Part shown: positions 24,881-33,444 of the stretch, one piece after another
Layout of the letters: each line of letters opens with the position of its first letter
How positions within the stretch are numbered: the first letter of the stretch is position 1
Assembly: GCA_041743125.1 (NCBI GenBank)
Contig: JBGTNK010000017.1
Coordinates: forward strand, 1 to 64,000
DNA from: Terrimonas_B sp041743125
Lineage (GTDB): Bacteria; Bacteroidota; Bacteroidia; Chitinophagales; Chitinophagaceae
Direction: 5' to 3'
Length of the DNA: 64,000 nt
Translations under genes and position numbers: made by a program
The notes under the pieces: model-generated
The model's database searches: none
The model's input: only the letters and a program-made list of their open reading frames with translations
Told to the model about the DNA's origin: nothing

Positions 24881-26104
24881 ATGAATCCAATAGTTCGTGT
24901 CCAACTCTCTTTAATGATGTTCCTTGAATTTTTCATCTGGGGAGGATGGTTTGTTACACTGGGCACTTTCCTGGGCACTAATCTTGACGCAACAGGAGGT
25001 GAAACGGCTCGGATATTTTCCACGCAGTCCTGGGGCGCTATTATCGCACCTTTTATTATTGGATTGATAGCTGACAAATATATCAATGCTGAAAAAATAT
25101 TAGGAGTTCTTCATATTGCAGGTGCATTTCTCATGTACCAGATGTTCAGCGCAAATAATATCAGCAATTTTTATCCTTATGTTTTGGTGTATATGATATT
25201 GTATATGCCTACGCTAGCCCTGGTCAATTCAGTTTCATTTAACCAGATCAAAGACCCTGAAAAAGAATTTTCCGGTATTAGGGTGTATGGAACCATAGGC
25301 TGGATAGTTGCGGGTTTGCTAATCAGTTATCTGTTTCACTGGGATTCGGAAGCAAATGTGAGTGATGGACTTTTAAGAAATACTTTTTTACTTTCAGGTA
25401 CAGCTTCCCTGGCACTCGGAATATTAAGTTTCACATTGCCAAAAACACCGCCTGCAAAAAGCCCCGGGGAAAAAGTAAGTCTGAAACAATTACTCGGGCT
25501 GGATGCGCTCAAACTTTTAAAAGATAAAAATTTTGCAATCTTTTTTATTGCTTCTATTCTTATTTGTATACCTCTTGCATTCTATTACCAGACAGCTCAT
25601 GCTTTTTTAACGAATAGTGGGGTAACGAACCCAACAGGGAAAATGACAATTGGCCAGATATCTGAGGTTTTATTTCTTCTGGCTTTACCGGTTTTTTTTA
25701 CCCGCTTTGGATTTAAAAGAACCATTCTTGTAGGCATGCTGGCCTGGGCCATACGGTATGCTCTTTTTGCTTTTGGCAATGGCGGCGAACTGAGTTTTAT
25801 GCTTATCATTGGTATTGCCCTGCACGGCATTTGTTATGATTTCTTTTTTGTATCCGGATATATATATACCAACTCAAAAGCTGGCGAAAAATATAAGAGT
25901 TCGGCGCAAGGTCTTATAACCCTTGCCACCTATGGCATAGGCATGCTCATTGGATTTGAAATAGCCGGCATGATAACGGATGCCTACAGAATTTCTGAAA
26001 ATGTGTTTGATTACAAGATGATATGGCTTATTCCGTCGGCGATAGCAGCCGTTGTATTTTTATTATTCTTCATTTTCTTTAAAAACGAGAAAAAACAAAT
26101 TTAA
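24881..26104 (+). CDS. NupG-like MFS permease
   Basis: The 407-residue protein has about twelve hydrophobic helices and the NupG/nucleoside:H+ symporter opening (QLSLMMFLEFFIWGGWFVTL), a GLIADKYINAEKILG loop after helix 2, and IRVYGTIGWIVAGLL at helix 4-5. In Bacteroidota, NupG-type transporters often sit in sugar-catabolism operons with Gfo/Idh/MocA dehydrogenases and TIM-barrel epimerases, so the cargo may be a modified sugar rather than a nucleoside. It diverges from the Gfo/Idh/MocA gene and is 51 bases before a Tat-signal isomerase gene. Family is clear; cargo is inferred only weakly. Confidence 0.85.
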   Translation: MNPIVRVQLSLMMFLEFFIWGGWFVTLGTFLGTNLDATGGETARIFSTQSWGAIIAPFIIGLIADKYINAEKILGVLHIAGAFLMYQMFSANNISNFYPYVLVYMILYMPTLALVNSVSFNQIKDPEKEFSGIRVYGTIGWIVAGLLISYLFHWDSEANVSDGLLRNTFLLSGTASLALGILSFTLPKTPPAKSPGEKVSLKQLLGLDALKLLKDKNFAIFFIASILICIPLAFYYQTAHAFLTNSGVTNPTGKMTIGQISEVLFLLALPVFFTRFGFKRTILVGMLAWAIRYALFAFGNGGELSFMLIIGIALHGICYDFFFVSGYIYTNSKAGEKYKSSAQGLITLATYGIGMLIGFEIAGMITDAYRISENVFDYKMIWLIPSAIAAVVFLLFFIFFKNEKKQI

Positions 26105-26155
26105 TCTCCGGGCTTATTATTTATTTAATCATTCGTAAATTGAGGACCAGCTAAT

Positions 26156-27049
26156 ATGAAAAAAATCTCATCCCGCCGAACAGTAATTAAACAATTGGCC
26201 TCCGGCACCTTAGCAGCGGCTATTATGCAACCTATAACCTCTCTTACATCAAAAAATATGGAAGAACAAAAACTTAAAGGTCGCGTAAATCATTCTGTGT
26301 GCCAGTGGACCTATGGGTTTCTGTCCCTGGAACAACTTTGCAAAGAGGCAAAAAAAATTGGATTAAAAGCTATCGATCTTATAGCTCCAAAAGACTGGCC
26401 TGTTCTTAAACAATATGGCCTGGAATGTTCCATGTGTTATATTGGTGGAAAGGTAAGCCTGACCGAAGGATGGAATAATCCCAAATTTCATGAACAATTA
26501 ATCAAGGAGTATACGGAAACAATACCCCTTGTCGCCAAAGCCGGCTATAAAAACCTAATCTGTTTTAGCGGCAACCGGAATGGTATGGACGATGCAACCG
26601 GCTTAAAAAATTGCGCTGAAGGAATAAAACAAATCATGCCCATAGCCGAAAAGAATAATGTCATAATCCAAATGGAATTATTAAACAGCAAAGTTGATCA
26701 CAAGGATTATATGTGTGATAAAACACCGTGGGGTGTTGAACTGTGTAAGGCGATTGGCTCTCCTAATTTTAAATTATTATATGACATATATCACATGCAG
26801 ATAGATGAAGGAGATGTGATAAGGACGATCCGGGATAATCATCAATATATCGGTCATTATCATACAGGAGGTGTTCCGGGGCGGCATGAAATCAACGATA
26901 GCCAGGAACTGTTTTATCCTGCTATCATCAAGGCAATATTGGAAACAGGACATACAGGATATATAGCACAGGAATTTATTCCCACCGGAAAAAATAATGA
27001 AGAGAAAATTGATTCCCTCAAAAAAGCAGTTAAGATATGTGATGTATAA
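26156..27049 (+). CDS. hydroxypyruvate isomerase-like TIM-barrel protein with Tat-like signal
   Basis: The 297-residue protein starts with a twin-arginine pattern (SSRRTVIKQLASG) and a hydrophobic stretch, indicating export by the Tat route. The body matches hydroxypyruvate isomerase-like proteins: HSVCQWTYGFLSLEQLC, IIQMELLNSK with a metal-binding Glu, LLYDIYHMQIDEGDV with Asp and His, and HYHTGGVPGRHE with His residues, ending in GYIAQEFIP with the last Glu. It is likely a periplasmic metal-dependent sugar isomerase or epimerase. It follows the permease closely and precedes the GMC dehydrogenase after a 248-base gap. The substrate is unknown. Confidence 0.82.
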   Translation: MKKISSRRTVIKQLASGTLAAAIMQPITSLTSKNMEEQKLKGRVNHSVCQWTYGFLSLEQLCKEAKKIGLKAIDLIAPKDWPVLKQYGLECSMCYIGGKVSLTEGWNNPKFHEQLIKEYTETIPLVAKAGYKNLICFSGNRNGMDDATGLKNCAEGIKQIMPIAEKNNVIIQMELLNSKVDHKDYMCDKTPWGVELCKAIGSPNFKLLYDIYHMQIDEGDVIRTIRDNHQYIGHYHTGGVPGRHEINDSQELFYPAIIKAILETGHTGYIAQEFIPTGKNNEEKIDSLKKAVKICDV

Positions 27050-27297
27050 ATCATCGATGTTTAGGATAAGTTTAGATACCCTAATAAAGCAGGCGTGAAG
27101 GAAATATTTAATTCATGATTACAGTTTAAATAATACGGAAGAACATCTTCACTATTTTTTAAGCCGCAGATACAGCTCGAAATCCTGAAGTTGAATAAAA
27201 AAAAGAATACAATTTTAAAGGAGAAACTAAGTTTTCATTTCACCATCGGAATATTTGATCACAGGTAATTATTCAAAAAAAACTACAAACTTTTAAT

Positions 27298-28983
27298 ATG
27301 GCAGACAATGTTTATGATGCAATTGTAATCGGCTCCGGTATAAGCGGAGGCTGGGCTGCAAAAGAGTTAACCGAAAGAGGGCTTAAGGTGTTGATGCTGG
27401 AACGTGGCCGTAATATCGAACACGTAAAGGATTATGTAAACGCAAATAAAGAAGCCTGGGAATTTCCACACCGGGGTACGCGGACACAAAAGATGATCGA
27501 AGACTACCCGGTATTGAAACGAGATTACCCGCTTAATGAAACAGTACTTGATATGTGGGTGAATGAAAAGGAAAGTCCGTATACGGAAATAAAACGATTT
27601 GACTGGTTTCGTGGTTATCATGTTGGTGGCCGTTCCCTTACATGGGGCCGCCAAAGTTATCGCTGGAGTGAACAGGATTTTGAAGAGAATATAACGGACG
27701 GTTTTGGTGTTGACTGGCCTATCAGGTATAAAGATCTTGCTCCCTGGTATAGCCATGCTGAAAAATTTGCCGGCGTTAGCGGTTCCAAACAAGGACTGGA
27801 TGTGCTGCCTGATGGCGACTTTTTACCTGCAATGGAATTGAATATTGTTGAAAAGGATGTGGCAGAAAGAATAAAGCAACATTATAAAGGTACAAGGCAT
27901 ATGTTCATCGGTCGCACGGCAAATATAACCGAACCTAAACCGGAGCAGGGGCGTGTGAATTGTCAATACCGCAACAGGTGCTGGCGCGGATGCCCGTTTG
28001 GAGCTTATTTCAGCACGCAATCTTCAACTTTACCTGCCGCAATGGCCACCGGGAATCTTACATTAAGGCCCTATGCAATTGTAACTAAAATTTTATACGA
28101 TAAAGACAGCAAGAAAGCAACAGGAGTTGAAATTGTAGACGCCGAAACAAGCAAGACCTATGAATACAAATCGAAAATTGTTTTTGTCAATGCATCTGCT
28201 CTTAACTCAGCATGGATCCTGATGAATTCAGCCACAGATATATGGCCTGGCGGATTGGGAAGCAGCTCAGGTGAATTAGGTCATAATGTAATGGACCATC
28301 ATTTAGGGGTAGGCGCATCGGGAGTAGTAGAAGGATATGAAGACAAATACGTTTATGGCCGCAGACCTAATGGAATTTATATTCCCAGATTTAGAAATAT
28401 TGGCAGCGACAAGAGAGACTATGTCCGCGGCTTTGGTTACCAGGGAGGTGCCAGCCGCCAGGGATGGAGTCGTGAAATTGCCGAATTAAATATTGGCGGC
28501 GCATTTAAAGATGCTATTAGTGAGCCCGGCACATGGACAATGGGAATGGGTGGCTTTGGAGAAATGATACCCCTTCATGAAAACAAAATAACACTTGACA
28601 AAAGCAGGAAAGATAAATGGGGATTGAATATACTGGCTATTGACGTGGAACTTCGGGATAATGAAAAGAAAATGAGAATTGATATGGAAAATGATGCTAA
28701 AGAAATCCTGGAATCGGCAGGGGTGAAAAATGTAAAAAGCTGGGACGGAGACGGTACCCCCGGGCGGGGTATACATGAAATGGGAACGGCACGCATGGGC
28801 AAAGATTCCAAAACATCTGTACTCAACGGAAACAACCAGGTGTGGGATGCTAAAAATGTATTTGTTACAGATGGAGCCTGCATGACTTCAGCATCAAGCG
28901 TAAACCCTTCATTAACTTATATGGCTTTAACAGCGAGGGCAGCGGACTTTGCTGTTAGTGAATTAAAAAAAGGAAACCTGTAA
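27298..28983 (+). CDS. GMC oxidoreductase, probable catalytic subunit of a glucoside 3-dehydrogenase-type enzyme
   Basis: This 561-residue flavoprotein has the FAD-binding motif GSGISGGWAA (Gly12, Gly14, Gly17) and the C-terminal catalytic pair His493 (GRGIHEMGTARMG) and Asn536 (SSVNPSLT). It also has a cysteine group Cys222-x5-Cys228-x3-Cys232 (CQYRNRCWRGC), comparable to the iron-sulphur motif of GMC dehydrogenases that pass electrons to cytochromes. It has no signal peptide, but the next gene encodes a subunit-3-like partner with a Tat-like signal, on which it could be carried out folded. Reaction proposed: oxidation of a sugar hydroxyl, most likely C3 of a glycoside. The family is certain; the position specificity is inferred from neighbours. 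Confidence 0.88.
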   Translation: MADNVYDAIVIGSGISGGWAAKELTERGLKVLMLERGRNIEHVKDYVNANKEAWEFPHRGTRTQKMIEDYPVLKRDYPLNETVLDMWVNEKESPYTEIKRFDWFRGYHVGGRSLTWGRQSYRWSEQDFEENITDGFGVDWPIRYKDLAPWYSHAEKFAGVSGSKQGLDVLPDGDFLPAMELNIVEKDVAERIKQHYKGTRHMFIGRTANITEPKPEQGRVNCQYRNRCWRGCPFGAYFSTQSSTLPAAMATGNLTLRPYAIVTKILYDKDSKKATGVEIVDAETSKTYEYKSKIVFVNASALNSAWILMNSATDIWPGGLGSSSGELGHNVMDHHLGVGASGVVEGYEDKYVYGRRPNGIYIPRFRNIGSDKRDYVRGFGYQGGASRQGWSREIAELNIGGAFKDAISEPGTWTMGMGGFGEMIPLHENKITLDKSRKDKWGLNILAIDVELRDNEKKMRIDMENDAKEILESAGVKNVKSWDGDGTPGRGIHEMGTARMGKDSKTSVLNGNNQVWDAKNVFVTDGACMTSASSVNPSLTYMALTARAADFAVSELKKGNL

Positions 28984-29068
28984 GATAAACCTTCGGAAAT
29001 ATTTTCAGAAATTGGAAATGTCACGCCTGGAAAAACTTTTAAACTACTAAACTTTTTAAATTAATAAC

Positions 29069-29635
29069 ATGGATCGCAGAGAACTTTTAAAAATGATTGC
29101 GTTGGTAACAGGCAGTGCCTTTATCGGGGGAGAATTTTTGCTTTCCGGATGTACCAATACTCCTGATGCTGGTGGAAGCACTTTTAGTGAAGAAGATATT
29201 ACTTTACTGGACGAAGTGGCCGAAACAATATTACCCAGAACAAGTTCCCCCGGGGCCAAAGATGCGGCTGTAGGATCTTTTATGACGGTAATGGTAAATG
29301 ATTGCTACGATAAAAAGGATCAGCAGATCTTTCATGAGGGTATTAAGAAATTGGAGGAAGCAAGTAATAAAGCAAATAATGCCAGCTTCATGAAATCAAC
29401 CCCTGAACAACGCACCAGCTTATTAACTGCGCTTGATAAAGAAGCAAAGGAGCATCAAAGCGGCAAAAAGAAAGACGATCCATCCCATTATTTCACCATG
29501 ATGAAGCAATTGACCTTATTTGGATTTTTTACTTCCAAACCTGGAGCTACACAGGCATTGCGGCATATTCCTGTTCCCGGAAAATATGATGGCGCATACC
29601 CTTACAAAAAAGGTGATAAAGCATGGGCAGAATAA
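29069..29635 (+). CDS. gluconate 2-dehydrogenase subunit 3-like Tat lipoprotein
   Basis: The 188-residue protein starts DRRELLKMIALVTGSAF, a twin-arginine signal, and has a lipobox (LLSGC, Cys28). The mature part opens with FSEEDITLLDEVAETILPRT, the hallmark of gluconate 2-dehydrogenase subunit 3 proteins, and ends with a Gly/Tyr-rich segment (HIPVPGKYDGAYPYKKG). Such small subunits bind their GMC partner and provide the export signal for it. It starts 85 bases after the GMC gene and 30 bases before the next isomerase gene. It should anchor the dehydrogenase in the periplasm near the cytochrome c lipoprotein. Confidence 0.88.
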   Translation: MDRRELLKMIALVTGSAFIGGEFLLSGCTNTPDAGGSTFSEEDITLLDEVAETILPRTSSPGAKDAAVGSFMTVMVNDCYDKKDQQIFHEGIKKLEEASNKANNASFMKSTPEQRTSLLTALDKEAKEHQSGKKKDDPSHYFTMMKQLTLFGFFTSKPGATQALRHIPVPGKYDGAYPYKKGDKAWAE

Positions 29636-29665
29636 AATAATTTATAACCCTTTAAGAAAAACAAA

Positions 29666-30589
29666 ATGGATTTTAAACGGAGAAAATTTTTAAAAATAGG
29701 TAGCCACCTGGCAGCCGGACTGGCCTTAGCTCCTATTGCTTGCAACCTGGATTCAAAAGATAAAACCAGTGAACAGGAGACTTCAGATTCTTTGAATGCA
29801 GCCAATAACAGCACAGTATCCTCAGCTGTGATTCCTTCATTTGGCCTTCAATTATATACGCTTCGTGACGATTTACCCAAAGACCCAAAGGGAGTTTTAA
29901 AGCAAATTGCTTCATTTGGTTATAGGCAAATTGAAAGTTTTGAAGGTAAAGACGGCATGTTTTGGGGCATGAGCAACATTGATTTTAAGAAATATATGGA
30001 TGACCTGGGCATGGTCATCGTATCAAGTCATTGTGATATAAATAAAGACTTTGAAAAGAAAGCGGCCGATGCTGGAGCTATTGGAATGAAATACCTGATT
30101 TGTCCCTATAAAGGACCTCAGAAAAAATTAGATGACTTTAAAAAATTTGCAGAAGAATTTAACCAAAAGGGAGAGATATGTAAAAAGAACGGGATCCGTT
30201 TTGCTTATCACAATCATGATTATTCGTTTAAGGAGCTGGAGGGCCAGTTTCCCCAGGATGTAATGATGAACAATACCGATCCAGCTTTGGTTGATTATGA
30301 GCTGGATTTATATTGGGTAGTTGCTGCTGGCCAGGATCCCGAACCCTGGTTAAAAAAATATAATAAGAGATTCCCTCTTTGCCATGTCAAGGATCGTACA
30401 AAAGGAGCAACCGATGCCGCTGATTCCTGCACACTGGGAGAAGGAAGTATTGATTTCCCAAAAATTCTGAAAACGGCCAGTGAAAATGGAATGGAGTATT
30501 ATATAGTAGAACAAGAAAAATATGCCGGCACTACTCCATTACAAGCCGTGGAGGCCGATGCAGCCTATATGAAAAACCTGAAAATCTAA
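29666..30589 (+). CDS. sugar phosphate isomerase/epimerase-like Tat lipoprotein
   Basis: The 307-residue protein starts with FKRRKFLKIGSHLAAGLAL, a twin-arginine signal, and has a lipobox-like APIAC (Cys26) and a Ser/Thr/Asn-rich linker. The TIM-barrel body has FGLQLYTLRDDLPKDPKG, IRFAYHNHDYSF, DYELDLYWV and LCHVKDRT, giving the usual His, Asp, Lys and Glu metal-site residues, with a final YIVEQEKY. It is probably a periplasmic epimerase or isomerase working on the oxidised sugar. It is the last gene of the plus-strand sugar arm and its stop is one base from that of the converging glycosyltransferase gene. Confidence 0.82.
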   Translation: MDFKRRKFLKIGSHLAAGLALAPIACNLDSKDKTSEQETSDSLNAANNSTVSSAVIPSFGLQLYTLRDDLPKDPKGVLKQIASFGYRQIESFEGKDGMFWGMSNIDFKKYMDDLGMVIVSSHCDINKDFEKKAADAGAIGMKYLICPYKGPQKKLDDFKKFAEEFNQKGEICKKNGIRFAYHNHDYSFKELEGQFPQDVMMNNTDPALVDYELDLYWVVAAGQDPEPWLKKYNKRFPLCHVKDRTKGATDAADSCTLGEGSIDFPKILKTASENGMEYYIVEQEKYAGTTPLQAVEADAAYMKNLKI

Positions 30590-30590
30590 C

Positions 30591-31640
30591 TTACTGACTA
30601 ACTCGTATTCCAGGTAATAATTTTTGTAATGCTTCTTTTATGCAGCCGCCGGAACTGATTTTTTCAGCAAGTGGCTGCATATTTTTTTTCATTTCAAAAT
30701 ACTCTTCCTCGCTTACCATTCCTATCCTGCTTTCAATTTCAAAAAGGCTATTAATTACAATTCCAATTTTATACTTTTCCACCAGGGGTGCTGTACCTGC
30801 AGATGCCGGAACAATCAAAGGCAAACCGCTGACAATATATAAGGATACTTTGTGGTGGCTGATATATTGCATATAATTTCCCAGGCTGCCTGCGGGTTTT
30901 TCAATAGAATCTCCGTCCCATACTAATCCGAATGATCCTTTTAATTTCCCAGGCAACGCATAGGGTTTTTCCAGGCCTAACCAACTGACATTATTGTGCC
31001 TCGCCATGGATGGAGTAAATCCTTTGCCATATAAATTAAACCGGATAAAGGATGGCCGTTTATCTAATAGCATATGCAAAGATTCCAGGAATTTACTTTT
31101 TTCAAGAAGGCCTGCAAAAACAATATCCAACGACAACCTTCTTTCAAGATGATAAGGTGTAGCCAGGAAATCAAAAAATTCAAGAATAGAGCTATTGGGC
31201 CTTTTAATATGCTGCTGCAGCCATTGCTGCATAGATATATTATGAACGATAAAATGCTTATACCGGCGTAACTGTTTTATTTCTGATCGTAATTTTTTAT
31301 CGTTACCATCCTTGATACCATCAATGTCTCCGATAATACAAATAATCTGAATATTGCGTTTCCATAAAAGGCATTTTAATAACCACCGGGACATACCCGC
31401 ATATACCGGAAAGATAAAAACAACCAGGGCCGGCGAAGAAATAGAAAATAAGAATCGAAACAAAAAAAGCAACCGTTTCAGTTTCGCCCTTACGGTAAAT
31501 TGTTGATGGCAAGGAAAATCTATCGCTACAAAACCTTCCCGGGCCAGTATGGTCTCAGCGTCGGTATAACCAATACCTCCATGTTGGTATTCATCATAAG
31601 AATATTGCCTGATATAATATTTTTTGATTGTTTTCTCCAT
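30591..31640 (-). CDS. glycosyltransferase, Gtf3/galactofuranosyltransferase-like
   Basis: The 349-residue protein resembles GT-B transferases of the Gtf3/beta-1,6-galactofuranosyltransferase group. The clue is GSFGLVWDGDS at 235-245, a donor-side motif of that group, followed by NYMQYISHHKVSLYIVSGLP (255-274), where the acceptor and nucleotide pocket closes. The region LDIVFAGLLEKSKFL resembles the first strand of the second Rossmann domain. No signal is present; a hydrophobic patch at 55-80 may associate with the membrane. It is 11 bases from the flippase gene on the same strand, so it likely adds a sugar to the same glycan. Confidence 0.7.
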   Translation of the reverse strand: MEKTIKKYYIRQYSYDEYQHGGIGYTDAETILAREGFVAIDFPCHQQFTVRAKLKRLLFLFRFLFSISSPALVVFIFPVYAGMSRWLLKCLLWKRNIQIICIIGDIDGIKDGNDKKLRSEIKQLRRYKHFIVHNISMQQWLQQHIKRPNSSILEFFDFLATPYHLERRLSLDIVFAGLLEKSKFLESLHMLLDKRPSFIRFNLYGKGFTPSMARHNNVSWLGLEKPYALPGKLKGSFGLVWDGDSIEKPAGSLGNYMQYISHHKVSLYIVSGLPLIVPASAGTAPLVEKYKIGIVINSLFEIESRIGMVSEEEYFEMKKNMQPLAEKISSGGCIKEALQKLLPGIRVSQ

Positions 31641-31651
31641 GTCAAAACCAA

Positions 31652-33112
31652 CTATTTGGAATATAATTTATTCTTGAAAAATTTCAGTACCAACTGCATA
31701 AGGTTATTGGCAAATTCATTCCGGGCAATGAATAATATAAATAAAGCATAAGATCCCATACAGGCAATGATACTTATCACTAAACGCAAAAGTTCCTGGT
31801 GGATAAAATACCGGGCAAAAATTACAATGGGGATAAAGATCAAACTGCCGGTCACAGCCTGCAAGGCCGTCCTGGTGTCAAATATGGGTAACAGGGGAAG
31901 CTTCTTTTTTACCGTCATATAATTTGACAGCATCAGGAAAAATTCTGTAGCAATTAATGCTATGCAGATTCCATAATCCTGGTAAAGATAAGAAAGGATC
32001 AAGGCCGCTGGTATAAAGAGGCTGCTGGTTACCATAAGGTTTCTCAAAAACGATTTTTCCTTATGGTGGGTAATTAATATAGAATTGCTGAAAAACAAAC
32101 TCATACTTTTCAAAAAAGGGTAAAACGAAAGCAGGCGGAGATCATCAGCAGCAGCAATAAATTTTTGACCAAAAAAAACAAGGGCCAGTTCACCCGCTAT
32201 TAAAAAAAGTCCGACACCCATCGGAATAGATACCAATAAAATTAATTGCACATTCAACAGCAACTTCCTCCGCAATTGAACTACCTCATTATTATTAGCT
32301 AATGAAACAATCCTTGGAAAAAAGACAAGAAACGAATCAGCCAGTAAATTTGTACTTATTCTTACCACTTTTATAGAAAATGAATAAATGCCAACAGCGG
32401 AAGCTGTGCTAACCAGGCGCAGCATTACATTGTCCAGCATTAAGGGAATGGAATAAAAAAGATTAATTAAATAAATGACCCAAACCCTGTCTAGGTGCTT
32501 TTTCCAGTTGGAGTTTTTAAAGGAGGGGTTTACTTCCCTGAACAAAATAAAATTATTCCAAATTACTGTAATCACGGAAGATGCCACGATAATACCATAG
32601 TAGATATAATAATCTGCTGGTTGCCTTACCAGGATAAATATAGAAATCAATCCCGTTACCCGTACAACAACAGAACGGATAGTAATAAATCCAAATCTTT
32701 CATTACCTAAAAAATACCAATCACATGAAAAAAAACTTACCAGCAAAAAGGAAACAGAAAATAGCAACAACCGAACATCCCCTATCCTTTCCCACAAAAA
32801 ATATACGGCAACTGCATAAAATACCAACGTTACCGATGAAGTAATAAGATGTAGCAAGTATAGCTCTGAGATCAAACCCGAAAGCTTTTCTCTTTGGTCC
32901 CTTACTTTGGCCACCTCCCTGATACCATACACTGTAATTCCAAATTCAGCAATCACGACAAAGTAATAGGTAAAAGAATCTATGAAGCTTACATGGCCAA
33001 TTCCTTCCGGATCCAGGATTCGTGATATGTAGGGAATTGTTAATAACGGAATCAGTACCTGGCTAAAGGATAACAAGAAATTGTAAACAAGATTTCGCTT
33101 TATATTTGCCAA
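31652..33112 (-). CDS. Wzx-like polysaccharide flippase (MOP superfamily), TTG start
   Basis: The 486-residue protein has about fourteen hydrophobic helices and the typical opening KRNLVYNFLLSFSQVLIPL with LTIPYISRILDPEGIG, as in O-antigen and capsule flippases that move lipid-linked sugar units across the inner membrane. An in-frame TGA lies two codons upstream and no ATG occurs before the conserved opening, so TTG at 33112 must be the start. The glycosyltransferase gene follows on the same strand. This flippase is separate from the one at 49933, so the genome likely makes at least two exported glycans. Confidence 0.88.
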   Translation of the reverse strand: MANIKRNLVYNFLLSFSQVLIPLLTIPYISRILDPEGIGHVSFIDSFTYYFVVIAEFGITVYGIREVAKVRDQREKLSGLISELYLLHLITSSVTLVFYAVAVYFLWERIGDVRLLLFSVSFLLVSFFSCDWYFLGNERFGFITIRSVVVRVTGLISIFILVRQPADYYIYYGIIVASSVITVIWNNFILFREVNPSFKNSNWKKHLDRVWVIYLINLFYSIPLMLDNVMLRLVSTASAVGIYSFSIKVVRISTNLLADSFLVFFPRIVSLANNNEVVQLRRKLLLNVQLILLVSIPMGVGLFLIAGELALVFFGQKFIAAADDLRLLSFYPFLKSMSLFFSNSILITHHKEKSFLRNLMVTSSLFIPAALILSYLYQDYGICIALIATEFFLMLSNYMTVKKKLPLLPIFDTRTALQAVTGSLIFIPIVIFARYFIHQELLRLVISIIACMGSYALFILFIARNEFANNLMQLVLKFFKNKLYSK

Positions 33113-33444
33113 GATTCAGCAGCCGTTATTTACTACGGTAGTAATACAAACATAATATATTTAGTTTCAATTTCATTTTGTTCAGATGGTTCAAAAGAAT
33201 TTTGCCTTTCAGGCATATAAATTACAAGGTCGGGAGTATATTAAAGTGAAATTCATTATAAGCTGAATAGTGCAATTAACTAATAAAACAGGTTAGATCA
33301 GAATAGGCTTAATATGGAGCAATCCTTTTTAATTTATTATTTCTGTGATGTGGAAATTATAATTTCCTATTCATCAGGCACCAGGTTTAATCAGGGCATT
33401 CCTTTTCTCAATATTGGCCATAGCATTTAATAATAAAATGTATC
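33113..33444. other. divergent gap of the small glycan island
   Basis: This 332-base AT-rich gap separates the flippase and methyltransferase genes. A 15-base palindrome TTACTACGGTAGTAA lies at 33130-33144, just upstream of the flippase start, and could be an operator. No clear -7 box or RNA gene is visible. Confidence 0.4.
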
